A stretch of 64,000 bases of DNA from Fibrisoma limi BUZ 3 (GTDB lineage: Bacteria; Bacteroidota; Bacteroidia; Cytophagales; Spirosomataceae). The translations under genes and the position numbers were made by a program. This document shows positions 8,901 to 16,341 of the stretch, one piece after another (positions within the stretch are counted from its first letter, which is position 1; the number at the start of each line of letters is the position of its first letter). The notes below the pieces were generated by a model. The model saw only the letters and a list, made by a program, of their open reading frames with translations, had not been told where the DNA came from and made no database searches. The stretch lies in NCBI RefSeq assembly GCF_000296815.2, contig NZ_CAIT01000009.1:806001-870000 (forward strand). Reading direction: 5' to 3'.

Positions 8901-10813
8901 TTGGTTGGAGCCGTTGGTGGTTCCGTATCGGTCGGGTCCGACGTAGGCGTCATCAGGCGACTCAGCAAGGCCACGTACGGAGCCTGGTTGTAAATGGCCA
9001 CTTCGGTGAAAATCCACGAATTCTCCGGGAACCCCGCATTCCAGTCGCGGTAGCGCTTCTGCAACGGTTCGTTCCGGATGTAGCCCTGAGTACCATCGTA
9101 CTGATCCATGTTGTTGGGCCCACCCGTCAGGTAACCTGGTGCAGGGCCTTTCGGCGAGGTCAGGGCGTTGTCCCAGGCAGTGCCGTCGGCAAACCAGGTG
9201 TGGTAAATTTCGTTCTGCGAGTTTTCGGCCCCGTAGGCGTACATATTCGACAGCATCACCTTGCCCTGGGCGTTCACCCCGTGGAACCAGTGCAGGTACT
9301 CAGCCGCAACCTCGCGGTACAGCGCCTTGCTGCCGGCATTGATGTTGAAATCAACGAAATCCATGTTGGCCACGCCGGCATTGCCGCGCACCTGGTTGCT
9401 GCCCCAGTGATACTGGGCGTCGGCCATGTGGGCGCGGTAGAGGTCCGTGCGAGCGTTGTAGTCGTTGATTGACAGCACACTGTTCTGCTGGCTCTTCAGG
9501 CTCCGGATAGCCGACGCCACCGAAGGCGTAGCGGCCGGATTAGCGGCATATCGCAGCAGTGCCGTATGCACGTGCATGCTGTACGGCCCCCACCACTCAT
9601 TGGCAATCGGCTGAATCTGGGCGTAGTATCTATCAACGAGCGCCTTGTATTCGGCCTTACCCGTGGCTTCGAACAGGTAGATAGCCGCAACCACCGCCGA
9701 CTGCAACTGAAGGTCAGGACGACGGTCTGAGTCTCCTGATTTGATATTGCCATCGTCGCAGTCGGTCTGGAAGACGGTAAACTCCTGGGTTGTCTGCCGG
9801 GCTCGTGCAAACGCCCGTTCAGCCCGGGCAATCAGGTCCTGCGCGTAGGTGCTCAGTGCCGGAATGGTTCGAAATACAGCCCCTCCTACAGCAAACATAG
9901 CCGCCCCCGACAAGGTCGACGACGTACATTCGGGCAGGTAGTAGCGGGGCCGGGTATCGGCGCTGGGCGGGTTGGTTTCGTTGTAGTTGTCTACGCCAAC
10001 CTTCAGCAGCAAGCCGTCGGTACCGGTAGCGTCCTGCATCCGCTTCATGAAGTCAAGCTCCCACTTCACTTCGTCCAGAATGTCCGGAATGCCGTTACCG
10101 GACTCCGGAATATTGAAGTTATCGCCGAACACCGACGGATTCAGCCGGTACGACTCCAGCAGAATAGCCACCGGTTCTTCGGCGAAGGTCACGTACTTGT
10201 TCATGTCGCCGGCGTCCATCCAGCCACCCGATACGTCGCGGGCGGTGAGGGGGTCCGTTTTGGCGTGTCGGCTCCGGGCCTCCCGATCCTGGCCTGGTCC
10301 TTCGTGCGTAGCGCCATCGGCCCATTTCAGATCGGTATAGGGCGGCTGCTTGGCGAAATTGATCCGCTGATAGAAGTACGTCCGGACGGCCGCTTTCAGG
10401 ACCTCGTTGTAGACGTTGTCGCCGATCTCGAATCGGTACGAGCCCACGTTGTTGCCTACGTCGAAGACGTAGTACGACCCCGGCGTGTTGACCTGCGAGA
10501 AGTCGAACCACCAGCCTTTATCGCCGGACGAAGCCTGGGTAACACCGTCTTTCCAGGCCTGGATGGTACCGGTGAACACGACGGCATCGTCCGTCCATCG
10601 GCGGACCTGATACTGGTTGGCTCCTGCGCTGGCATTGAAAGGCTGGTTGGCATTGGAGCCGACCTGAGGATTTACGATAACCGCCACTTTGCGGGCATTC
10701 TGCAGGTAGCCAAACTGATCGACCCGAATGGCTCCGGTTGTGGAAGGTGGGGCAGCCAGGCTGCGATACATCGTCAGCAGCCAAACTAACGTGCATAAGA
10801 AATACTGTTTCAT
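5939..10813 (-). CDS. Multi-domain GH9 endoglucanase exported by T9SS
   Basis: This protein of about 1,624 residues starts best at 10813 (MKQYFLCTLVWLLTM...), which gives a normal signal peptide; an upstream ATG at 10858 only adds 15 hydrophilic residues. In order (numbered from the upstream ATG): N-terminal Ig-like CelD_N domain (IRVDQFGY, about 44-140); GH9 catalytic domain (about 150-630) with WMDAGDMNKY holding the catalytic aspartates and FTEVAIYNQAPY holding the acid glutamate; FN3; a carbohydrate-binding-like beta-sandwich; three FN3; a second sandwich; FN3; a third sandwich; and a T9SS sorting tail (LSPNPV...VKRLIVAN). It probably cuts beta-1,4-glucans at the surface or outside the cell. 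The second and third sandwich modules are near copies. Confidence 0.93.
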   Translation of the reverse strand: MKQYFLCTLVWLLTMYRSLAAPPSTTGAIRVDQFGYLQNARKVAVIVNPQVGSNANQPFNASAGANQYQVRRWTDDAVVFTGTIQAWKDGVTQASSGDKGWWFDFSQVNTPGSYYVFDVGNNVGSYRFEIGDNVYNEVLKAAVRTYFYQRINFAKQPPYTDLKWADGATHEGPGQDREARSRHAKTDPLTARDVSGGWMDAGDMNKYVTFAEEPVAILLESYRLNPSVFGDNFNIPESGNGIPDILDEVKWELDFMKRMQDATGTDGLLLKVGVDNYNETNPPSADTRPRYYLPECTSSTLSGAAMFAVGGAVFRTIPALSTYAQDLIARAERAFARARQTTQEFTVFQTDCDDGNIKSGDSDRRPDLQLQSAVVAAIYLFEATGKAEYKALVDRYYAQIQPIANEWWGPYSMHVHTALLRYAANPAATPSVASAIRSLKSQQNSVLSINDYNARTDLYRAHMADAQYHWGSNQVRGNAGVANMDFVDFNINAGSKALYREVAAEYLHWFHGVNAQGKVMLSNMYAYGAENSQNEIYHTWFADGTAWDNALTSPKGPAPGYLTGGPNNMDQYDGTQGYIRNEPLQKRYRDWNAGFPENSWIFTEVAIYNQAPYVALLSRLMTPTSDPTDTEPPTAPTNLVASDLSPYSVKLAWNGSVDNRAVTAYEIYQNGSKIAETPQTFINIETLSPNSSYVFTVKAIDFSANRSNSSNAVTVNTPAPSANDYVIYGDALKNTFANWSWNSTQDFANTNPVKLGEKSLKVNVTVAWGALSLRNNEVLNTANYPGGVQFWFYGTDKPVRVTMSQVDTGPTADFYRISAEPNTWTLVRIPWSEWGNPAQFQRISFADGSGGTQSFIIDDVRLVAGDVTPDTQAPTAPTSLTTSNVAATSLRLNWGASTDNIGVTAYEVLQGSTVINGNVTGTSFDVTGLTCNTSYNFTVRAKDAAGNVSPNSNTIYVMSAPCTDTQAPTVPTNLAGSNVSATGLTLTWTAATDDIGVSGYEVYQNGTLLNGTVSGTSLNVTGLTCNTAYTFTVLAKDGSGNKSAQSSPRSVTTSACADSEAPTVPTNLAANNVTATGLTLTWTASTDNVGVTAYEVYQNGTLLNSNVTGTSLAVSNLVCGTVYTFTVLAKDASGNKSAQSAAVSATTPACPPSGSDVVYDETLNAGWKEWSWSIDRNYASTNPVKVGQQALAVTYNDGWGGWSVIRDNHFITTPQTAVRFWIYATTNKTIGVSINTENETGQSPYVSFQPTANAWQEVVLTMAQLGNPARIKRLTIQSQAPGTNLIYLDNIRLEPSFSLSVSNVATTSLRLNWTAPSGNTSAYEVYQDGNLLNGNVTTTSLDVTGLTCGTAYTFAVKAKDAAGSGVANSVPTSATTTFCPGSSTVDMIYDEALNPGWQEWSWSLKSGYANTNPVKVGQKSASLSYTDGWGGWSLFRNTHLIPTPQTTIRFWIYATTNKTIAVTTNAENESGVSRTVSFQPTPNAWQEVIITMAQLGNPAKIKRMTVQSQASGANQIYVDNVRIETPNGSARLSASSELPIEGTMTLSPNPVTGPVTIQIVTDEAQDGTLTVLNSAGLPVHNQSIQTQIGRNEYTLELDRLAPGAYLVKWQTATKQLVKRLIVAN

Positions 10814-11033
10814 AAAAGTTACTCCCGTGCCCCATCGGGTAATTTTAGAGTTACACATATGCTCTTTCAGGGCTTAAAAGCGCGAGCAAACATAGAGGGA
10901 GGAGGTGCCGAGTGCAGACCTGTTCGGTGCCAATCGTCAGAAACAGCGATTGAGTTGGTAGAATTACCTTGTAGAATCGCCGGGGGTATGGCGTATGGAC
11001 TGTTTGTGAATGGGGTGCTACTGGATACCCCTA

Positions 11034-11127
11034 TATACCCCCAACCCCCTTCAGGGGGCTTAGCGCTGCTAATGTCAAGATTCTGAACTAAGCGGTGCTA
11101 AGCCCCCTCCAGGGGGTTGGGGGTATA
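11034..11127. repeat. REP-like palindromic element
   Basis: Two 31-nt arms (11034-11064 and 11097-11127) are reverse complements except for two central bases, with a 32-bp spacer. Each arm is itself a small hairpin (CCCCCT..AGGGGG). The motif AAGCCCCCTCCAGGGGG resembles dispersed repeats I know from Cytophagales genomes. It fills most of the 10859-11160 gap, in which I see no gene. Confidence 0.75.
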
Positions 11128-11160
11128 CACAAAAGCTATTTAGGAAACACTATAAGTCCT

Positions 11161-11976
11161 TTACAAAGCGGACGGGCTACGGCGGGTCAGTTGCTTGCTG
11201 GTCCGCACAAAATGCGAGAAATCGGTGTAGCCAACCGTATCAAAGGCGAAGGTGCTGCCATGCGCCCGGTAGCACTTTAGGGCGTGTTTGAAACGGATCA
11301 GTTGCTGGCAATACTTCGGTGAATAGCCGACAATGCTGGTAAAATGCCGGTGGAGCGAACTGTACGACACGCCCAGGTTCCGGCAGAGCGTGTAGAGGTG
11401 ATCGTCGCCGGGGGTATCGACCGTATCAAAGCGGTTGATCACCCGCTGAATCAGCTCGTACCGCCAGTTGTCGTGGGCCGTCCCGACCAGCGGCAGCAAC
11501 GCCGATTCGGCCACCTGCACCCGCTGGGTGAAGGTCTGCGCGCGTTGAATCTGTTCGGTAAAGCCGGGTAATCGGAGCAGATCGGTCAACGTAGTAAACT
11601 GATTGGCCAGCTCAGGTCCGGCCCCCTTCGTCAGTTGCCCCACAGCGCCCGGCTTCAGCTTGATGTAAAAATCGTGGACGCCAACCGGGTATGTGTTGAC
11701 TAACGCATCGCTCAGTGCGCCAAACAGGTTCGTTCCGCTGACGACCGTCTGGCTGCCTGTCGTCGTATTATGCGACCGCCAGCCGATGCCGCTCAAACTG
11801 ACGTTGATGACACTCGTTACGTTCGGCAGGGTGTTCAGCAGGACCGGCTGGGCGTTCTGACCGGTGAGGTTAATCTCGAAATAGTAGGCAACCAGCGACT
11901 GCAGCGGTCGGCTGGGGTACGCAATCCGGAAATACGAAGCGGTTTCTTCCTCAAAGAGAACGCGGCCCTGCTGCAT
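11161..11976 (-). CDS. AraC-family transcriptional regulator
   Basis: A 271-residue regulator with an N-terminal sensing domain that begins YFRIAYPSRPLQSLVAYYFEI, typical of AraC proteins whose N-terminal part resembles a small beta domain. A C-terminal double helix-turn-helix follows (about 175-270): LCRNLGVSYSSLHRHF is the first helix pair and FDTVGYTDFSHFVRTSK the second. The second motif matches the usual G(F/Y)xDxSHFxRxFK pattern. The next gene on the same strand lies 33 bp upstream, so cotranscription is possible. Target and ligand are unknown. Confidence 0.85.
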   Translation of the reverse strand: MQQGRVLFEEETASYFRIAYPSRPLQSLVAYYFEINLTGQNAQPVLLNTLPNVTSVINVSLSGIGWRSHNTTTGSQTVVSGTNLFGALSDALVNTYPVGVHDFYIKLKPGAVGQLTKGAGPELANQFTTLTDLLRLPGFTEQIQRAQTFTQRVQVAESALLPLVGTAHDNWRYELIQRVINRFDTVDTPGDDHLYTLCRNLGVSYSSLHRHFTSIVGYSPKYCQQLIRFKHALKCYRAHGSTFAFDTVGYTDFSHFVRTSKQLTRRSPSAL

Positions 11977-12009
11977 GGTAAACCTAACCCTGGTGCTTAC
12001 TGCCCAAAG

Positions 12010-12963
12010 TTAGGTACCAATCAGCCGATATAGCAACTCAAGGCCAATTCCCGTTATCAGCAGTCGTTCTTTTTTGTTCTGCAACAACTGCTGCGTCCAG
12101 TCGACGTACCCGCCGTCGCCGATCTCAATCACCTGGCCGTTTACATCAATATCAATCTTGTATTGCAGCCCTTTGTAGTAGTTGTTCTCGCCAATGGCGT
12201 CGGTATAAGCTTCGACAACCACATCCGGACGCTGTTCGGCGACGTAGGCCCGAAGCTGTTCCACAAATGCAATCGGGTCGGAATAGCCTTTGCGGGCCGT
12301 GAGCCTGAATTTCAGCTTGTCGATACGTAGCTGATCGCGAAAAAACGCCGTCATCGCCACGATATGCCCGGTCAGGGCTTCTTTTTCGAATTGGAAACTA
12401 CCCGTATCGCGCCCGGACGTAACCAGACAGGCCACCTTGAAGTGAGGCCGGAAGCCGGGAATTTTCGGTACGGGGGGCGTCCGCAGGTGCCGGTGAATGG
12501 TGCTGAAATGCAGCCGGTCGGTGGGCTGCTCGGGTTGCCAGCCGCCACTGTGCTTCAAATCGGCAATGTGCAGGGCCAGGGCGTTGGTCGCGTCAGCCAT
12601 TACTTCCGTCTGCCGACCGGCCGACAGTACTTTCTTCTGGTCGGCTGTTGCCACGACGGAGCAGCTACCCAGCGCCGATACGGGTGAAAGCTCGATGGGC
12701 TTGAATCCGAACTGGCTGAACGTTTCATACGCGATGGTTTCCAGCCTGCGTAAGGCCAGCACATCGACGTCGGCCGGCTGCACGAAGCGGTTGCCCCGGT
12801 AGCTTTTCAGCAGATCGGGCGCCGACAGTTGGGCGGCCTTGCGGCTGAACAGGTCCAGCAGTACCGAGTTCAGTTCCGAACTGCTCAGCTCATTCGCCAG
12901 CACATCAATCAGATCAGGCTGATCGACGCGGGCCAGAATCTTTTCAACAATTGATGCATCCAT
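12010..12963 (-). CDS. Conserved protein, class-II aminoacyl-tRNA-synthetase-like (inferred)
   Basis: A 317-residue cytoplasmic protein without a signal peptide. The N-terminal 70 residues are helical; the rest shows blocks that recall histidyl-tRNA-synthetase-like or HisZ-like folds: LSPVSALGSCSVVATADQ, then NNYYKGLQYKIDID with VIEIGDGGYVDWTQ, then GIGLELLYRL near the end, which resembles class-II motif 3. The match is by pattern only. No tRNA-binding domain is seen, so it is unlikely to be a real synthetase. It lies 3 bp downstream of the acetyltransferase gene, so the two probably form an operon. Alternatively it is an uncharacterised conserved protein. Confidence 0.55.
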   Translation of the reverse strand: MDASIVEKILARVDQPDLIDVLANELSSSELNSVLLDLFSRKAAQLSAPDLLKSYRGNRFVQPADVDVLALRRLETIAYETFSQFGFKPIELSPVSALGSCSVVATADQKKVLSAGRQTEVMADATNALALHIADLKHSGGWQPEQPTDRLHFSTIHRHLRTPPVPKIPGFRPHFKVACLVTSGRDTGSFQFEKEALTGHIVAMTAFFRDQLRIDKLKFRLTARKGYSDPIAFVEQLRAYVAEQRPDVVVEAYTDAIGENNYYKGLQYKIDIDVNGQVIEIGDGGYVDWTQQLLQNKKERLLITGIGLELLYRLIGT

Positions 12964-12966
12964 GGC

Positions 12967-13485
12967 CTAGTGTGTTCGTAGCAGACCGTAGCGGTGCTCG
13001 TCCAGCAACACGCCGTTTTTAAAAACTGCCTTCGGCGAAATGCCCTCCAGTTGAAAGCCGTTTTTGGCCAGCACCCGCATGGATGCCGGGTTAGACGAAA
13101 AGATACCGGCAAAGATGCGTACCAGTTCGGGCTGCTCGCTGAACCCAATCGCGACGATCTGCCGAATGGCCTCCGTAGCGATACCCTTGCCCCAATACGG
13201 CTCGCCCAGCCAATAGCCAATCTCGGCGCTGCGTCGGTACACATCGGGCTGCGGCACCAGCCCGATCGTTCCCGCGAACTCCGGCCCGTACCAGATGCCA
13301 AGTACCAGCCCGAACTGACCGGCCAGAGCACTGTTTATAAACGCTGTTGCATCGTCCAGTGAATACAGGTGCGGAAACATATCCCGAAGCTGCTGCCAGA
13401 CCTTGGCATTATTTGCCAGTTCGGCCATGCGCGGAGCTACACTCAAGTCGAGCGGCTGTAGTCGTATCTCGTCGTTCATCGCCAT
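12967..13485 (-). CDS. GNAT N-acetyltransferase, RimJ/RimL type
   Basis: A 172-residue single-domain acetyltransferase. The acetyl-CoA binding motif is GYWLGEPYWGKGIATEAI (Q/RxxGxG/A variant GKGIAT), followed by IFSSNPASMRVLAKNGF, the typical N-x-x-S-x-x-V-x-x-K-x-G-F signature, and LLDEHRYGLLR at the end. Such enzymes transfer an acetyl group to protein N-termini or small amines; the substrate here is unknown. It precedes the 12010-12963 gene by 3 bp in the same direction. Confidence 0.9.
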   Translation of the reverse strand: MAMNDEIRLQPLDLSVAPRMAELANNAKVWQQLRDMFPHLYSLDDATAFINSALAGQFGLVLGIWYGPEFAGTIGLVPQPDVYRRSAEIGYWLGEPYWGKGIATEAIRQIVAIGFSEQPELVRIFAGIFSSNPASMRVLAKNGFQLEGISPKAVFKNGVLLDEHRYGLLRTH

Positions 13486-13550
13486 TCGTCATAAAGAGCA
13501 ACAAAGATGCACAGCCGGTTAGAAACGACAGGTGTAAAAATCTACCAAGT

Positions 13551-13583
13551 TTTGCGCCATCTGTTCGGGTACTGTTATTTTTA
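13551..13583 (+). promoter_or_regulatory. Bacteroidota-type promoter
   Basis: TTTG (13551-13554), then 21 bp, then TATTTTTA (13576-13583), a 7 of 8 match to the -7 box TAnnTTTG. It sits just upstream of the gene at 13597. This is a pattern match only. Confidence 0.45.
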
Positions 13584-13596
13584 CTCTTGATCTACT

Positions 13597-14388
13597 GTGC
13601 TTTACGGCCTCCTCGGCTTTACCAAATCAATAAAAAGCCAAACCGGTTATGCGAGTATGCTGGCCTTCCTCCTGTCAATCCTTTTACCCCTGCTGCCAAT
13701 CCGTGATACGCTGCCCGCTCGCCAGCCATCGGCCTATACGTCGGCACCGGATTCGACGCCCGTCGCCAGAATCACCCCAGCGATCAACCTCGATTTTCGG
13801 AATTCATTTCTGGAACGACAGCACGTCAACGTATGGGGCGTAAACGCGGGGATTGAATTTGGTCCCAAACGGCATCAGCTAACCCTTGGCTACTACTGGC
13901 TAACCTACGCTACGTACCTGCGACTAATCGACTGGCGACGTACGGCCGCCCGGCGGATCAATCTGGACTACTACACCCGTACGGACCTGTGGTTTCTGAG
14001 TTTGCTGTACTGGTGGAACCTGACCAATAACCAACACTGGATGGTGAGCCTGCCCGTCGAAGTAGGGGGCGGGATCGCCTACGCAATGCCCCACGATCTG
14101 CGACGGGACGTACAGATCGACCGTACCCGGCGCGACTTCTTCGTGCCTGTGCAGGTGGGTGCCTATACCCAGTGGAAAGCCACGCGCTGGATTGGATTCA
14201 GCGTTCAGCTGGGGTATAGGTACTCGATCTTTCAAACCGACATTGACCAGCATTTCAACGGCGTGTACTACAGCGTCGGTCTGACGGTTTACCCGGCGCT
14301 GGCAACCGATTTCTGGCGGCTCCTGACCCGAAAAGACCGCATCTCCCCCTTCCACCCTCCCCACCCCCGATCAGCGGCCCCTCTGTAA
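13597..14388 (+). CDS. Exported beta-barrel-like outer membrane protein
   Basis: 263 residues from the first ATG. The hydrophobic stretch MLAFLLSILLPLLPI begins at 13657, so the true start may be there, giving a cleaner signal peptide and 243 residues. The remainder alternates aromatic and polar residues in short strands (LTLGYYWLTYATYLRL, WLVSL-like WMVSLPVEVGGGIAY, FFVPVQVGAYTQWKA, FSVQLGYRYSIFQT, YSVGLTVYPAL), which suggests a small outer membrane barrel. No specific family is recognised. The upstream promoter box at 13551-13583 fits either start. Confidence 0.7.
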   Translation: MLYGLLGFTKSIKSQTGYASMLAFLLSILLPLLPIRDTLPARQPSAYTSAPDSTPVARITPAINLDFRNSFLERQHVNVWGVNAGIEFGPKRHQLTLGYYWLTYATYLRLIDWRRTAARRINLDYYTRTDLWFLSLLYWWNLTNNQHWMVSLPVEVGGGIAYAMPHDLRRDVQIDRTRRDFFVPVQVGAYTQWKATRWIGFSVQLGYRYSIFQTDIDQHFNGVYYSVGLTVYPALATDFWRLLTRKDRISPFHPPHPRSAAPL

Positions 14389-14476
14389 GCGTAGCAAGTT
14401 TGTTTGATTGGGTTAACCGTTTACGAAAAAGATGTTTCCGAGCGTAGCTTTTGGCGCGTTTCGCAAAATAAACCTC

Positions 14477-14484
14477 TATATTTC
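14477..14484 (+). promoter_or_regulatory. Possible -7 box of the CHAT-STAND unit
   Basis: TATATTTC is 7 of 8 to TAnnTTTG. It lies 21 bp before the ATG at 14506, which is more consistent with that start than with an upstream ATG at 14404. No convincing -33 box at the normal distance. Confidence 0.3.
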
Positions 14485-14505
14485 AATAGTTTGCATTCAC
14501 GACCT

Positions 14506-16338
14506 ATGTCTACATTATTGTTAACGTTCGCCAACAGTGATACAGATAAGCTGAAAACACTGACCGATGAGTACACCGGTGTAATCAATGCCTTACAGGA
14601 CCGGCAGAAACGGGGAGACTTTACAGTTATTTCAAGGCCTTTGGCTACTCGCGAGCAAATCTTGACTGACATTCAGGCCTGGGAACAGGATATTGAACTG
14701 TTCCTATTCAGTGGTCATGCTGACCGCGACCGCCTGTTATTTGAAGATGGTACTGGTAGCTCAGATGGTATAGCAGCCCTTCTTGGCCGATGTCCTAATT
14801 TGAAAATAGTTGTTTTGAATGGCTGTTCCACATTAGGACAGGTTAAGGAGCTGAGCCGCAATAACATCCCGATTGTAGTAGCAACAAGCTCACCCATTAG
14901 TGATCAGAAAGCCACCCAGTTCTCCATTGCGCTATTTACTAATCTAGCCATACACAAGCTGTCGTTTAGCATGGCATTTGACCGGGCTATTGATACGGCT
15001 CGGGTTTATGGATTATCACACAGTGAAGAGTTATCGCGTGGTGGTATCGTGAGTAGCCAGCATGCTGGCAGCGACAAGGCTGTATGGGGAGTATACTATC
15101 ACGAGAAAGATGAAATATTGGTCAAAACGTGGCGTCTTCCGACAAAAGACCTGACACCCGACGAAGGCCTGGAGAAGGTTAATGATAAGCTAAGAATCGC
15201 TCTCACAAAAGTCGCTAAGAGGTACAGTATCACGCCGACACCCAATGCGGCTCTGGAACGATTTCCATTTGTCATTAACGAGCCTATTCGCTGTTTAATA
15301 GCCGTCAAAGCTGAAACACAGGATGCCATTCAGTTCTATGACACACCTTCCTGGGAGCGATTCCAGATGCTGTTATACGCCTATCGGTCGGTTATCAATT
15401 TGACAACATTTGCCTTATTAGCCGAAGTATGGGGCAGACGTTTGCAGATTCACCCGGTTACAGATCTGCCCGACGAATATCAGGAGGCCATTAAGACCAC
15501 CCTGTTTACCCCAAATACTTCAGATACCCACTTGTCGAATCTGGCCTTGATGCAGATCCTGATAAAGGTTGTTATGGACTCTCGTACGAACTTGACCACC
15601 GAAAACCTTGGTGACGAACCCCGGGCCAAAAAGACAAGCGATTTTATCAATGAATTAAGCACCTTATCAGAAGACCTGAATCAGGTTGAAATTAAAAAGT
15701 CAATTCAAGATTTAGAATCGAAAATTACCAATCAAGACGAGTTAAAACCCTACTTCGCATCTGCTTCGGAAACGCTTAACTTATGTCTCGAAGCTGAAAC
15801 TAGTTTTGCGTTGGTTCTGCTTGCCTTCGGCTTCTGGGCAAAATACAGCTTGACGTCCATTAAGAACATCGAACTACTGAAATTCAAACATCTGAAAGAT
15901 CCAAGTTATCTCCATCAATTGGTGCCTTTGCAGATTGGCTACGTCATTTCCAGAAGGGATGATGAGCGCCATTTGATTGATAATGCGCTTGAATCAACGT
16001 CAATCATTCTACATCCGCACGGAGAATGGCAGAAAGGCGGTTTGAATCTATCGCCATTCATCATTGATAAGAACGCGTTGCTCCGGGTAGCCAAATCAGA
16101 AGTCTATTATTTAATGTCCTATTCGGCTGCTATGAACGATCTGATATGTTACAGAAAAGTAAGTTCGTATCATGAAATCTGGACTGTTCTTGCTGCTAAG
16201 AAGTCAGTAAGTGAAAAGTTTTCGCTGGACGAAGACGAGGATGAAGACGAAGAAGACATGCTGGCAGACTATCACTCGTTGCTGAAAGATCAGCTTTCCG
16301 CATTTGCACTGTCGGTTCTCAAACTTCACCTGGAATAA
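14506..16338 (+). CDS. CHAT-domain caspase-like protease
   Basis: A 610-residue protein whose first 180 residues form a CHAT (caspase HetF associated with TPRs) domain. The catalytic pair is visible: His71 in LFSGHAD and Cys107 in LNGCST, followed by VVATSSPISDQKA, as in other CHAT proteins. I chose the start at 14506 because MSTLLLTFANS begins the first strand of the fold. The remaining 430 residues are largely helical with no recognised repeat, and carry a very acidic patch (DEDEDEDEE) near the end. The stop is 3 bp before the STAND gene, so the two are one operon. The likely role is the effector protease of an NLR-like system, with the downstream NTPase as its switch; this is inference. 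Confidence 0.85.
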   Translation: MSTLLLTFANSDTDKLKTLTDEYTGVINALQDRQKRGDFTVISRPLATREQILTDIQAWEQDIELFLFSGHADRDRLLFEDGTGSSDGIAALLGRCPNLKIVVLNGCSTLGQVKELSRNNIPIVVATSSPISDQKATQFSIALFTNLAIHKLSFSMAFDRAIDTARVYGLSHSEELSRGGIVSSQHAGSDKAVWGVYYHEKDEILVKTWRLPTKDLTPDEGLEKVNDKLRIALTKVAKRYSITPTPNAALERFPFVINEPIRCLIAVKAETQDAIQFYDTPSWERFQMLLYAYRSVINLTTFALLAEVWGRRLQIHPVTDLPDEYQEAIKTTLFTPNTSDTHLSNLALMQILIKVVMDSRTNLTTENLGDEPRAKKTSDFINELSTLSEDLNQVEIKKSIQDLESKITNQDELKPYFASASETLNLCLEAETSFALVLLAFGFWAKYSLTSIKNIELLKFKHLKDPSYLHQLVPLQIGYVISRRDDERHLIDNALESTSIILHPHGEWQKGGLNLSPFIIDKNALLRVAKSEVYYLMSYSAAMNDLICYRKVSSYHEIWTVLAAKKSVSEKFSLDEDEDEDEEDMLADYHSLLKDQLSAFALSVLKLHLE

Positions 16339-16341
16339 ACT

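Noticed and set aside
5969-10789. Several long plus-strand open frames opposite the GH9 gene
   Set aside because: They are antisense shadows created by the GC-rich repeats of the glucanase gene.
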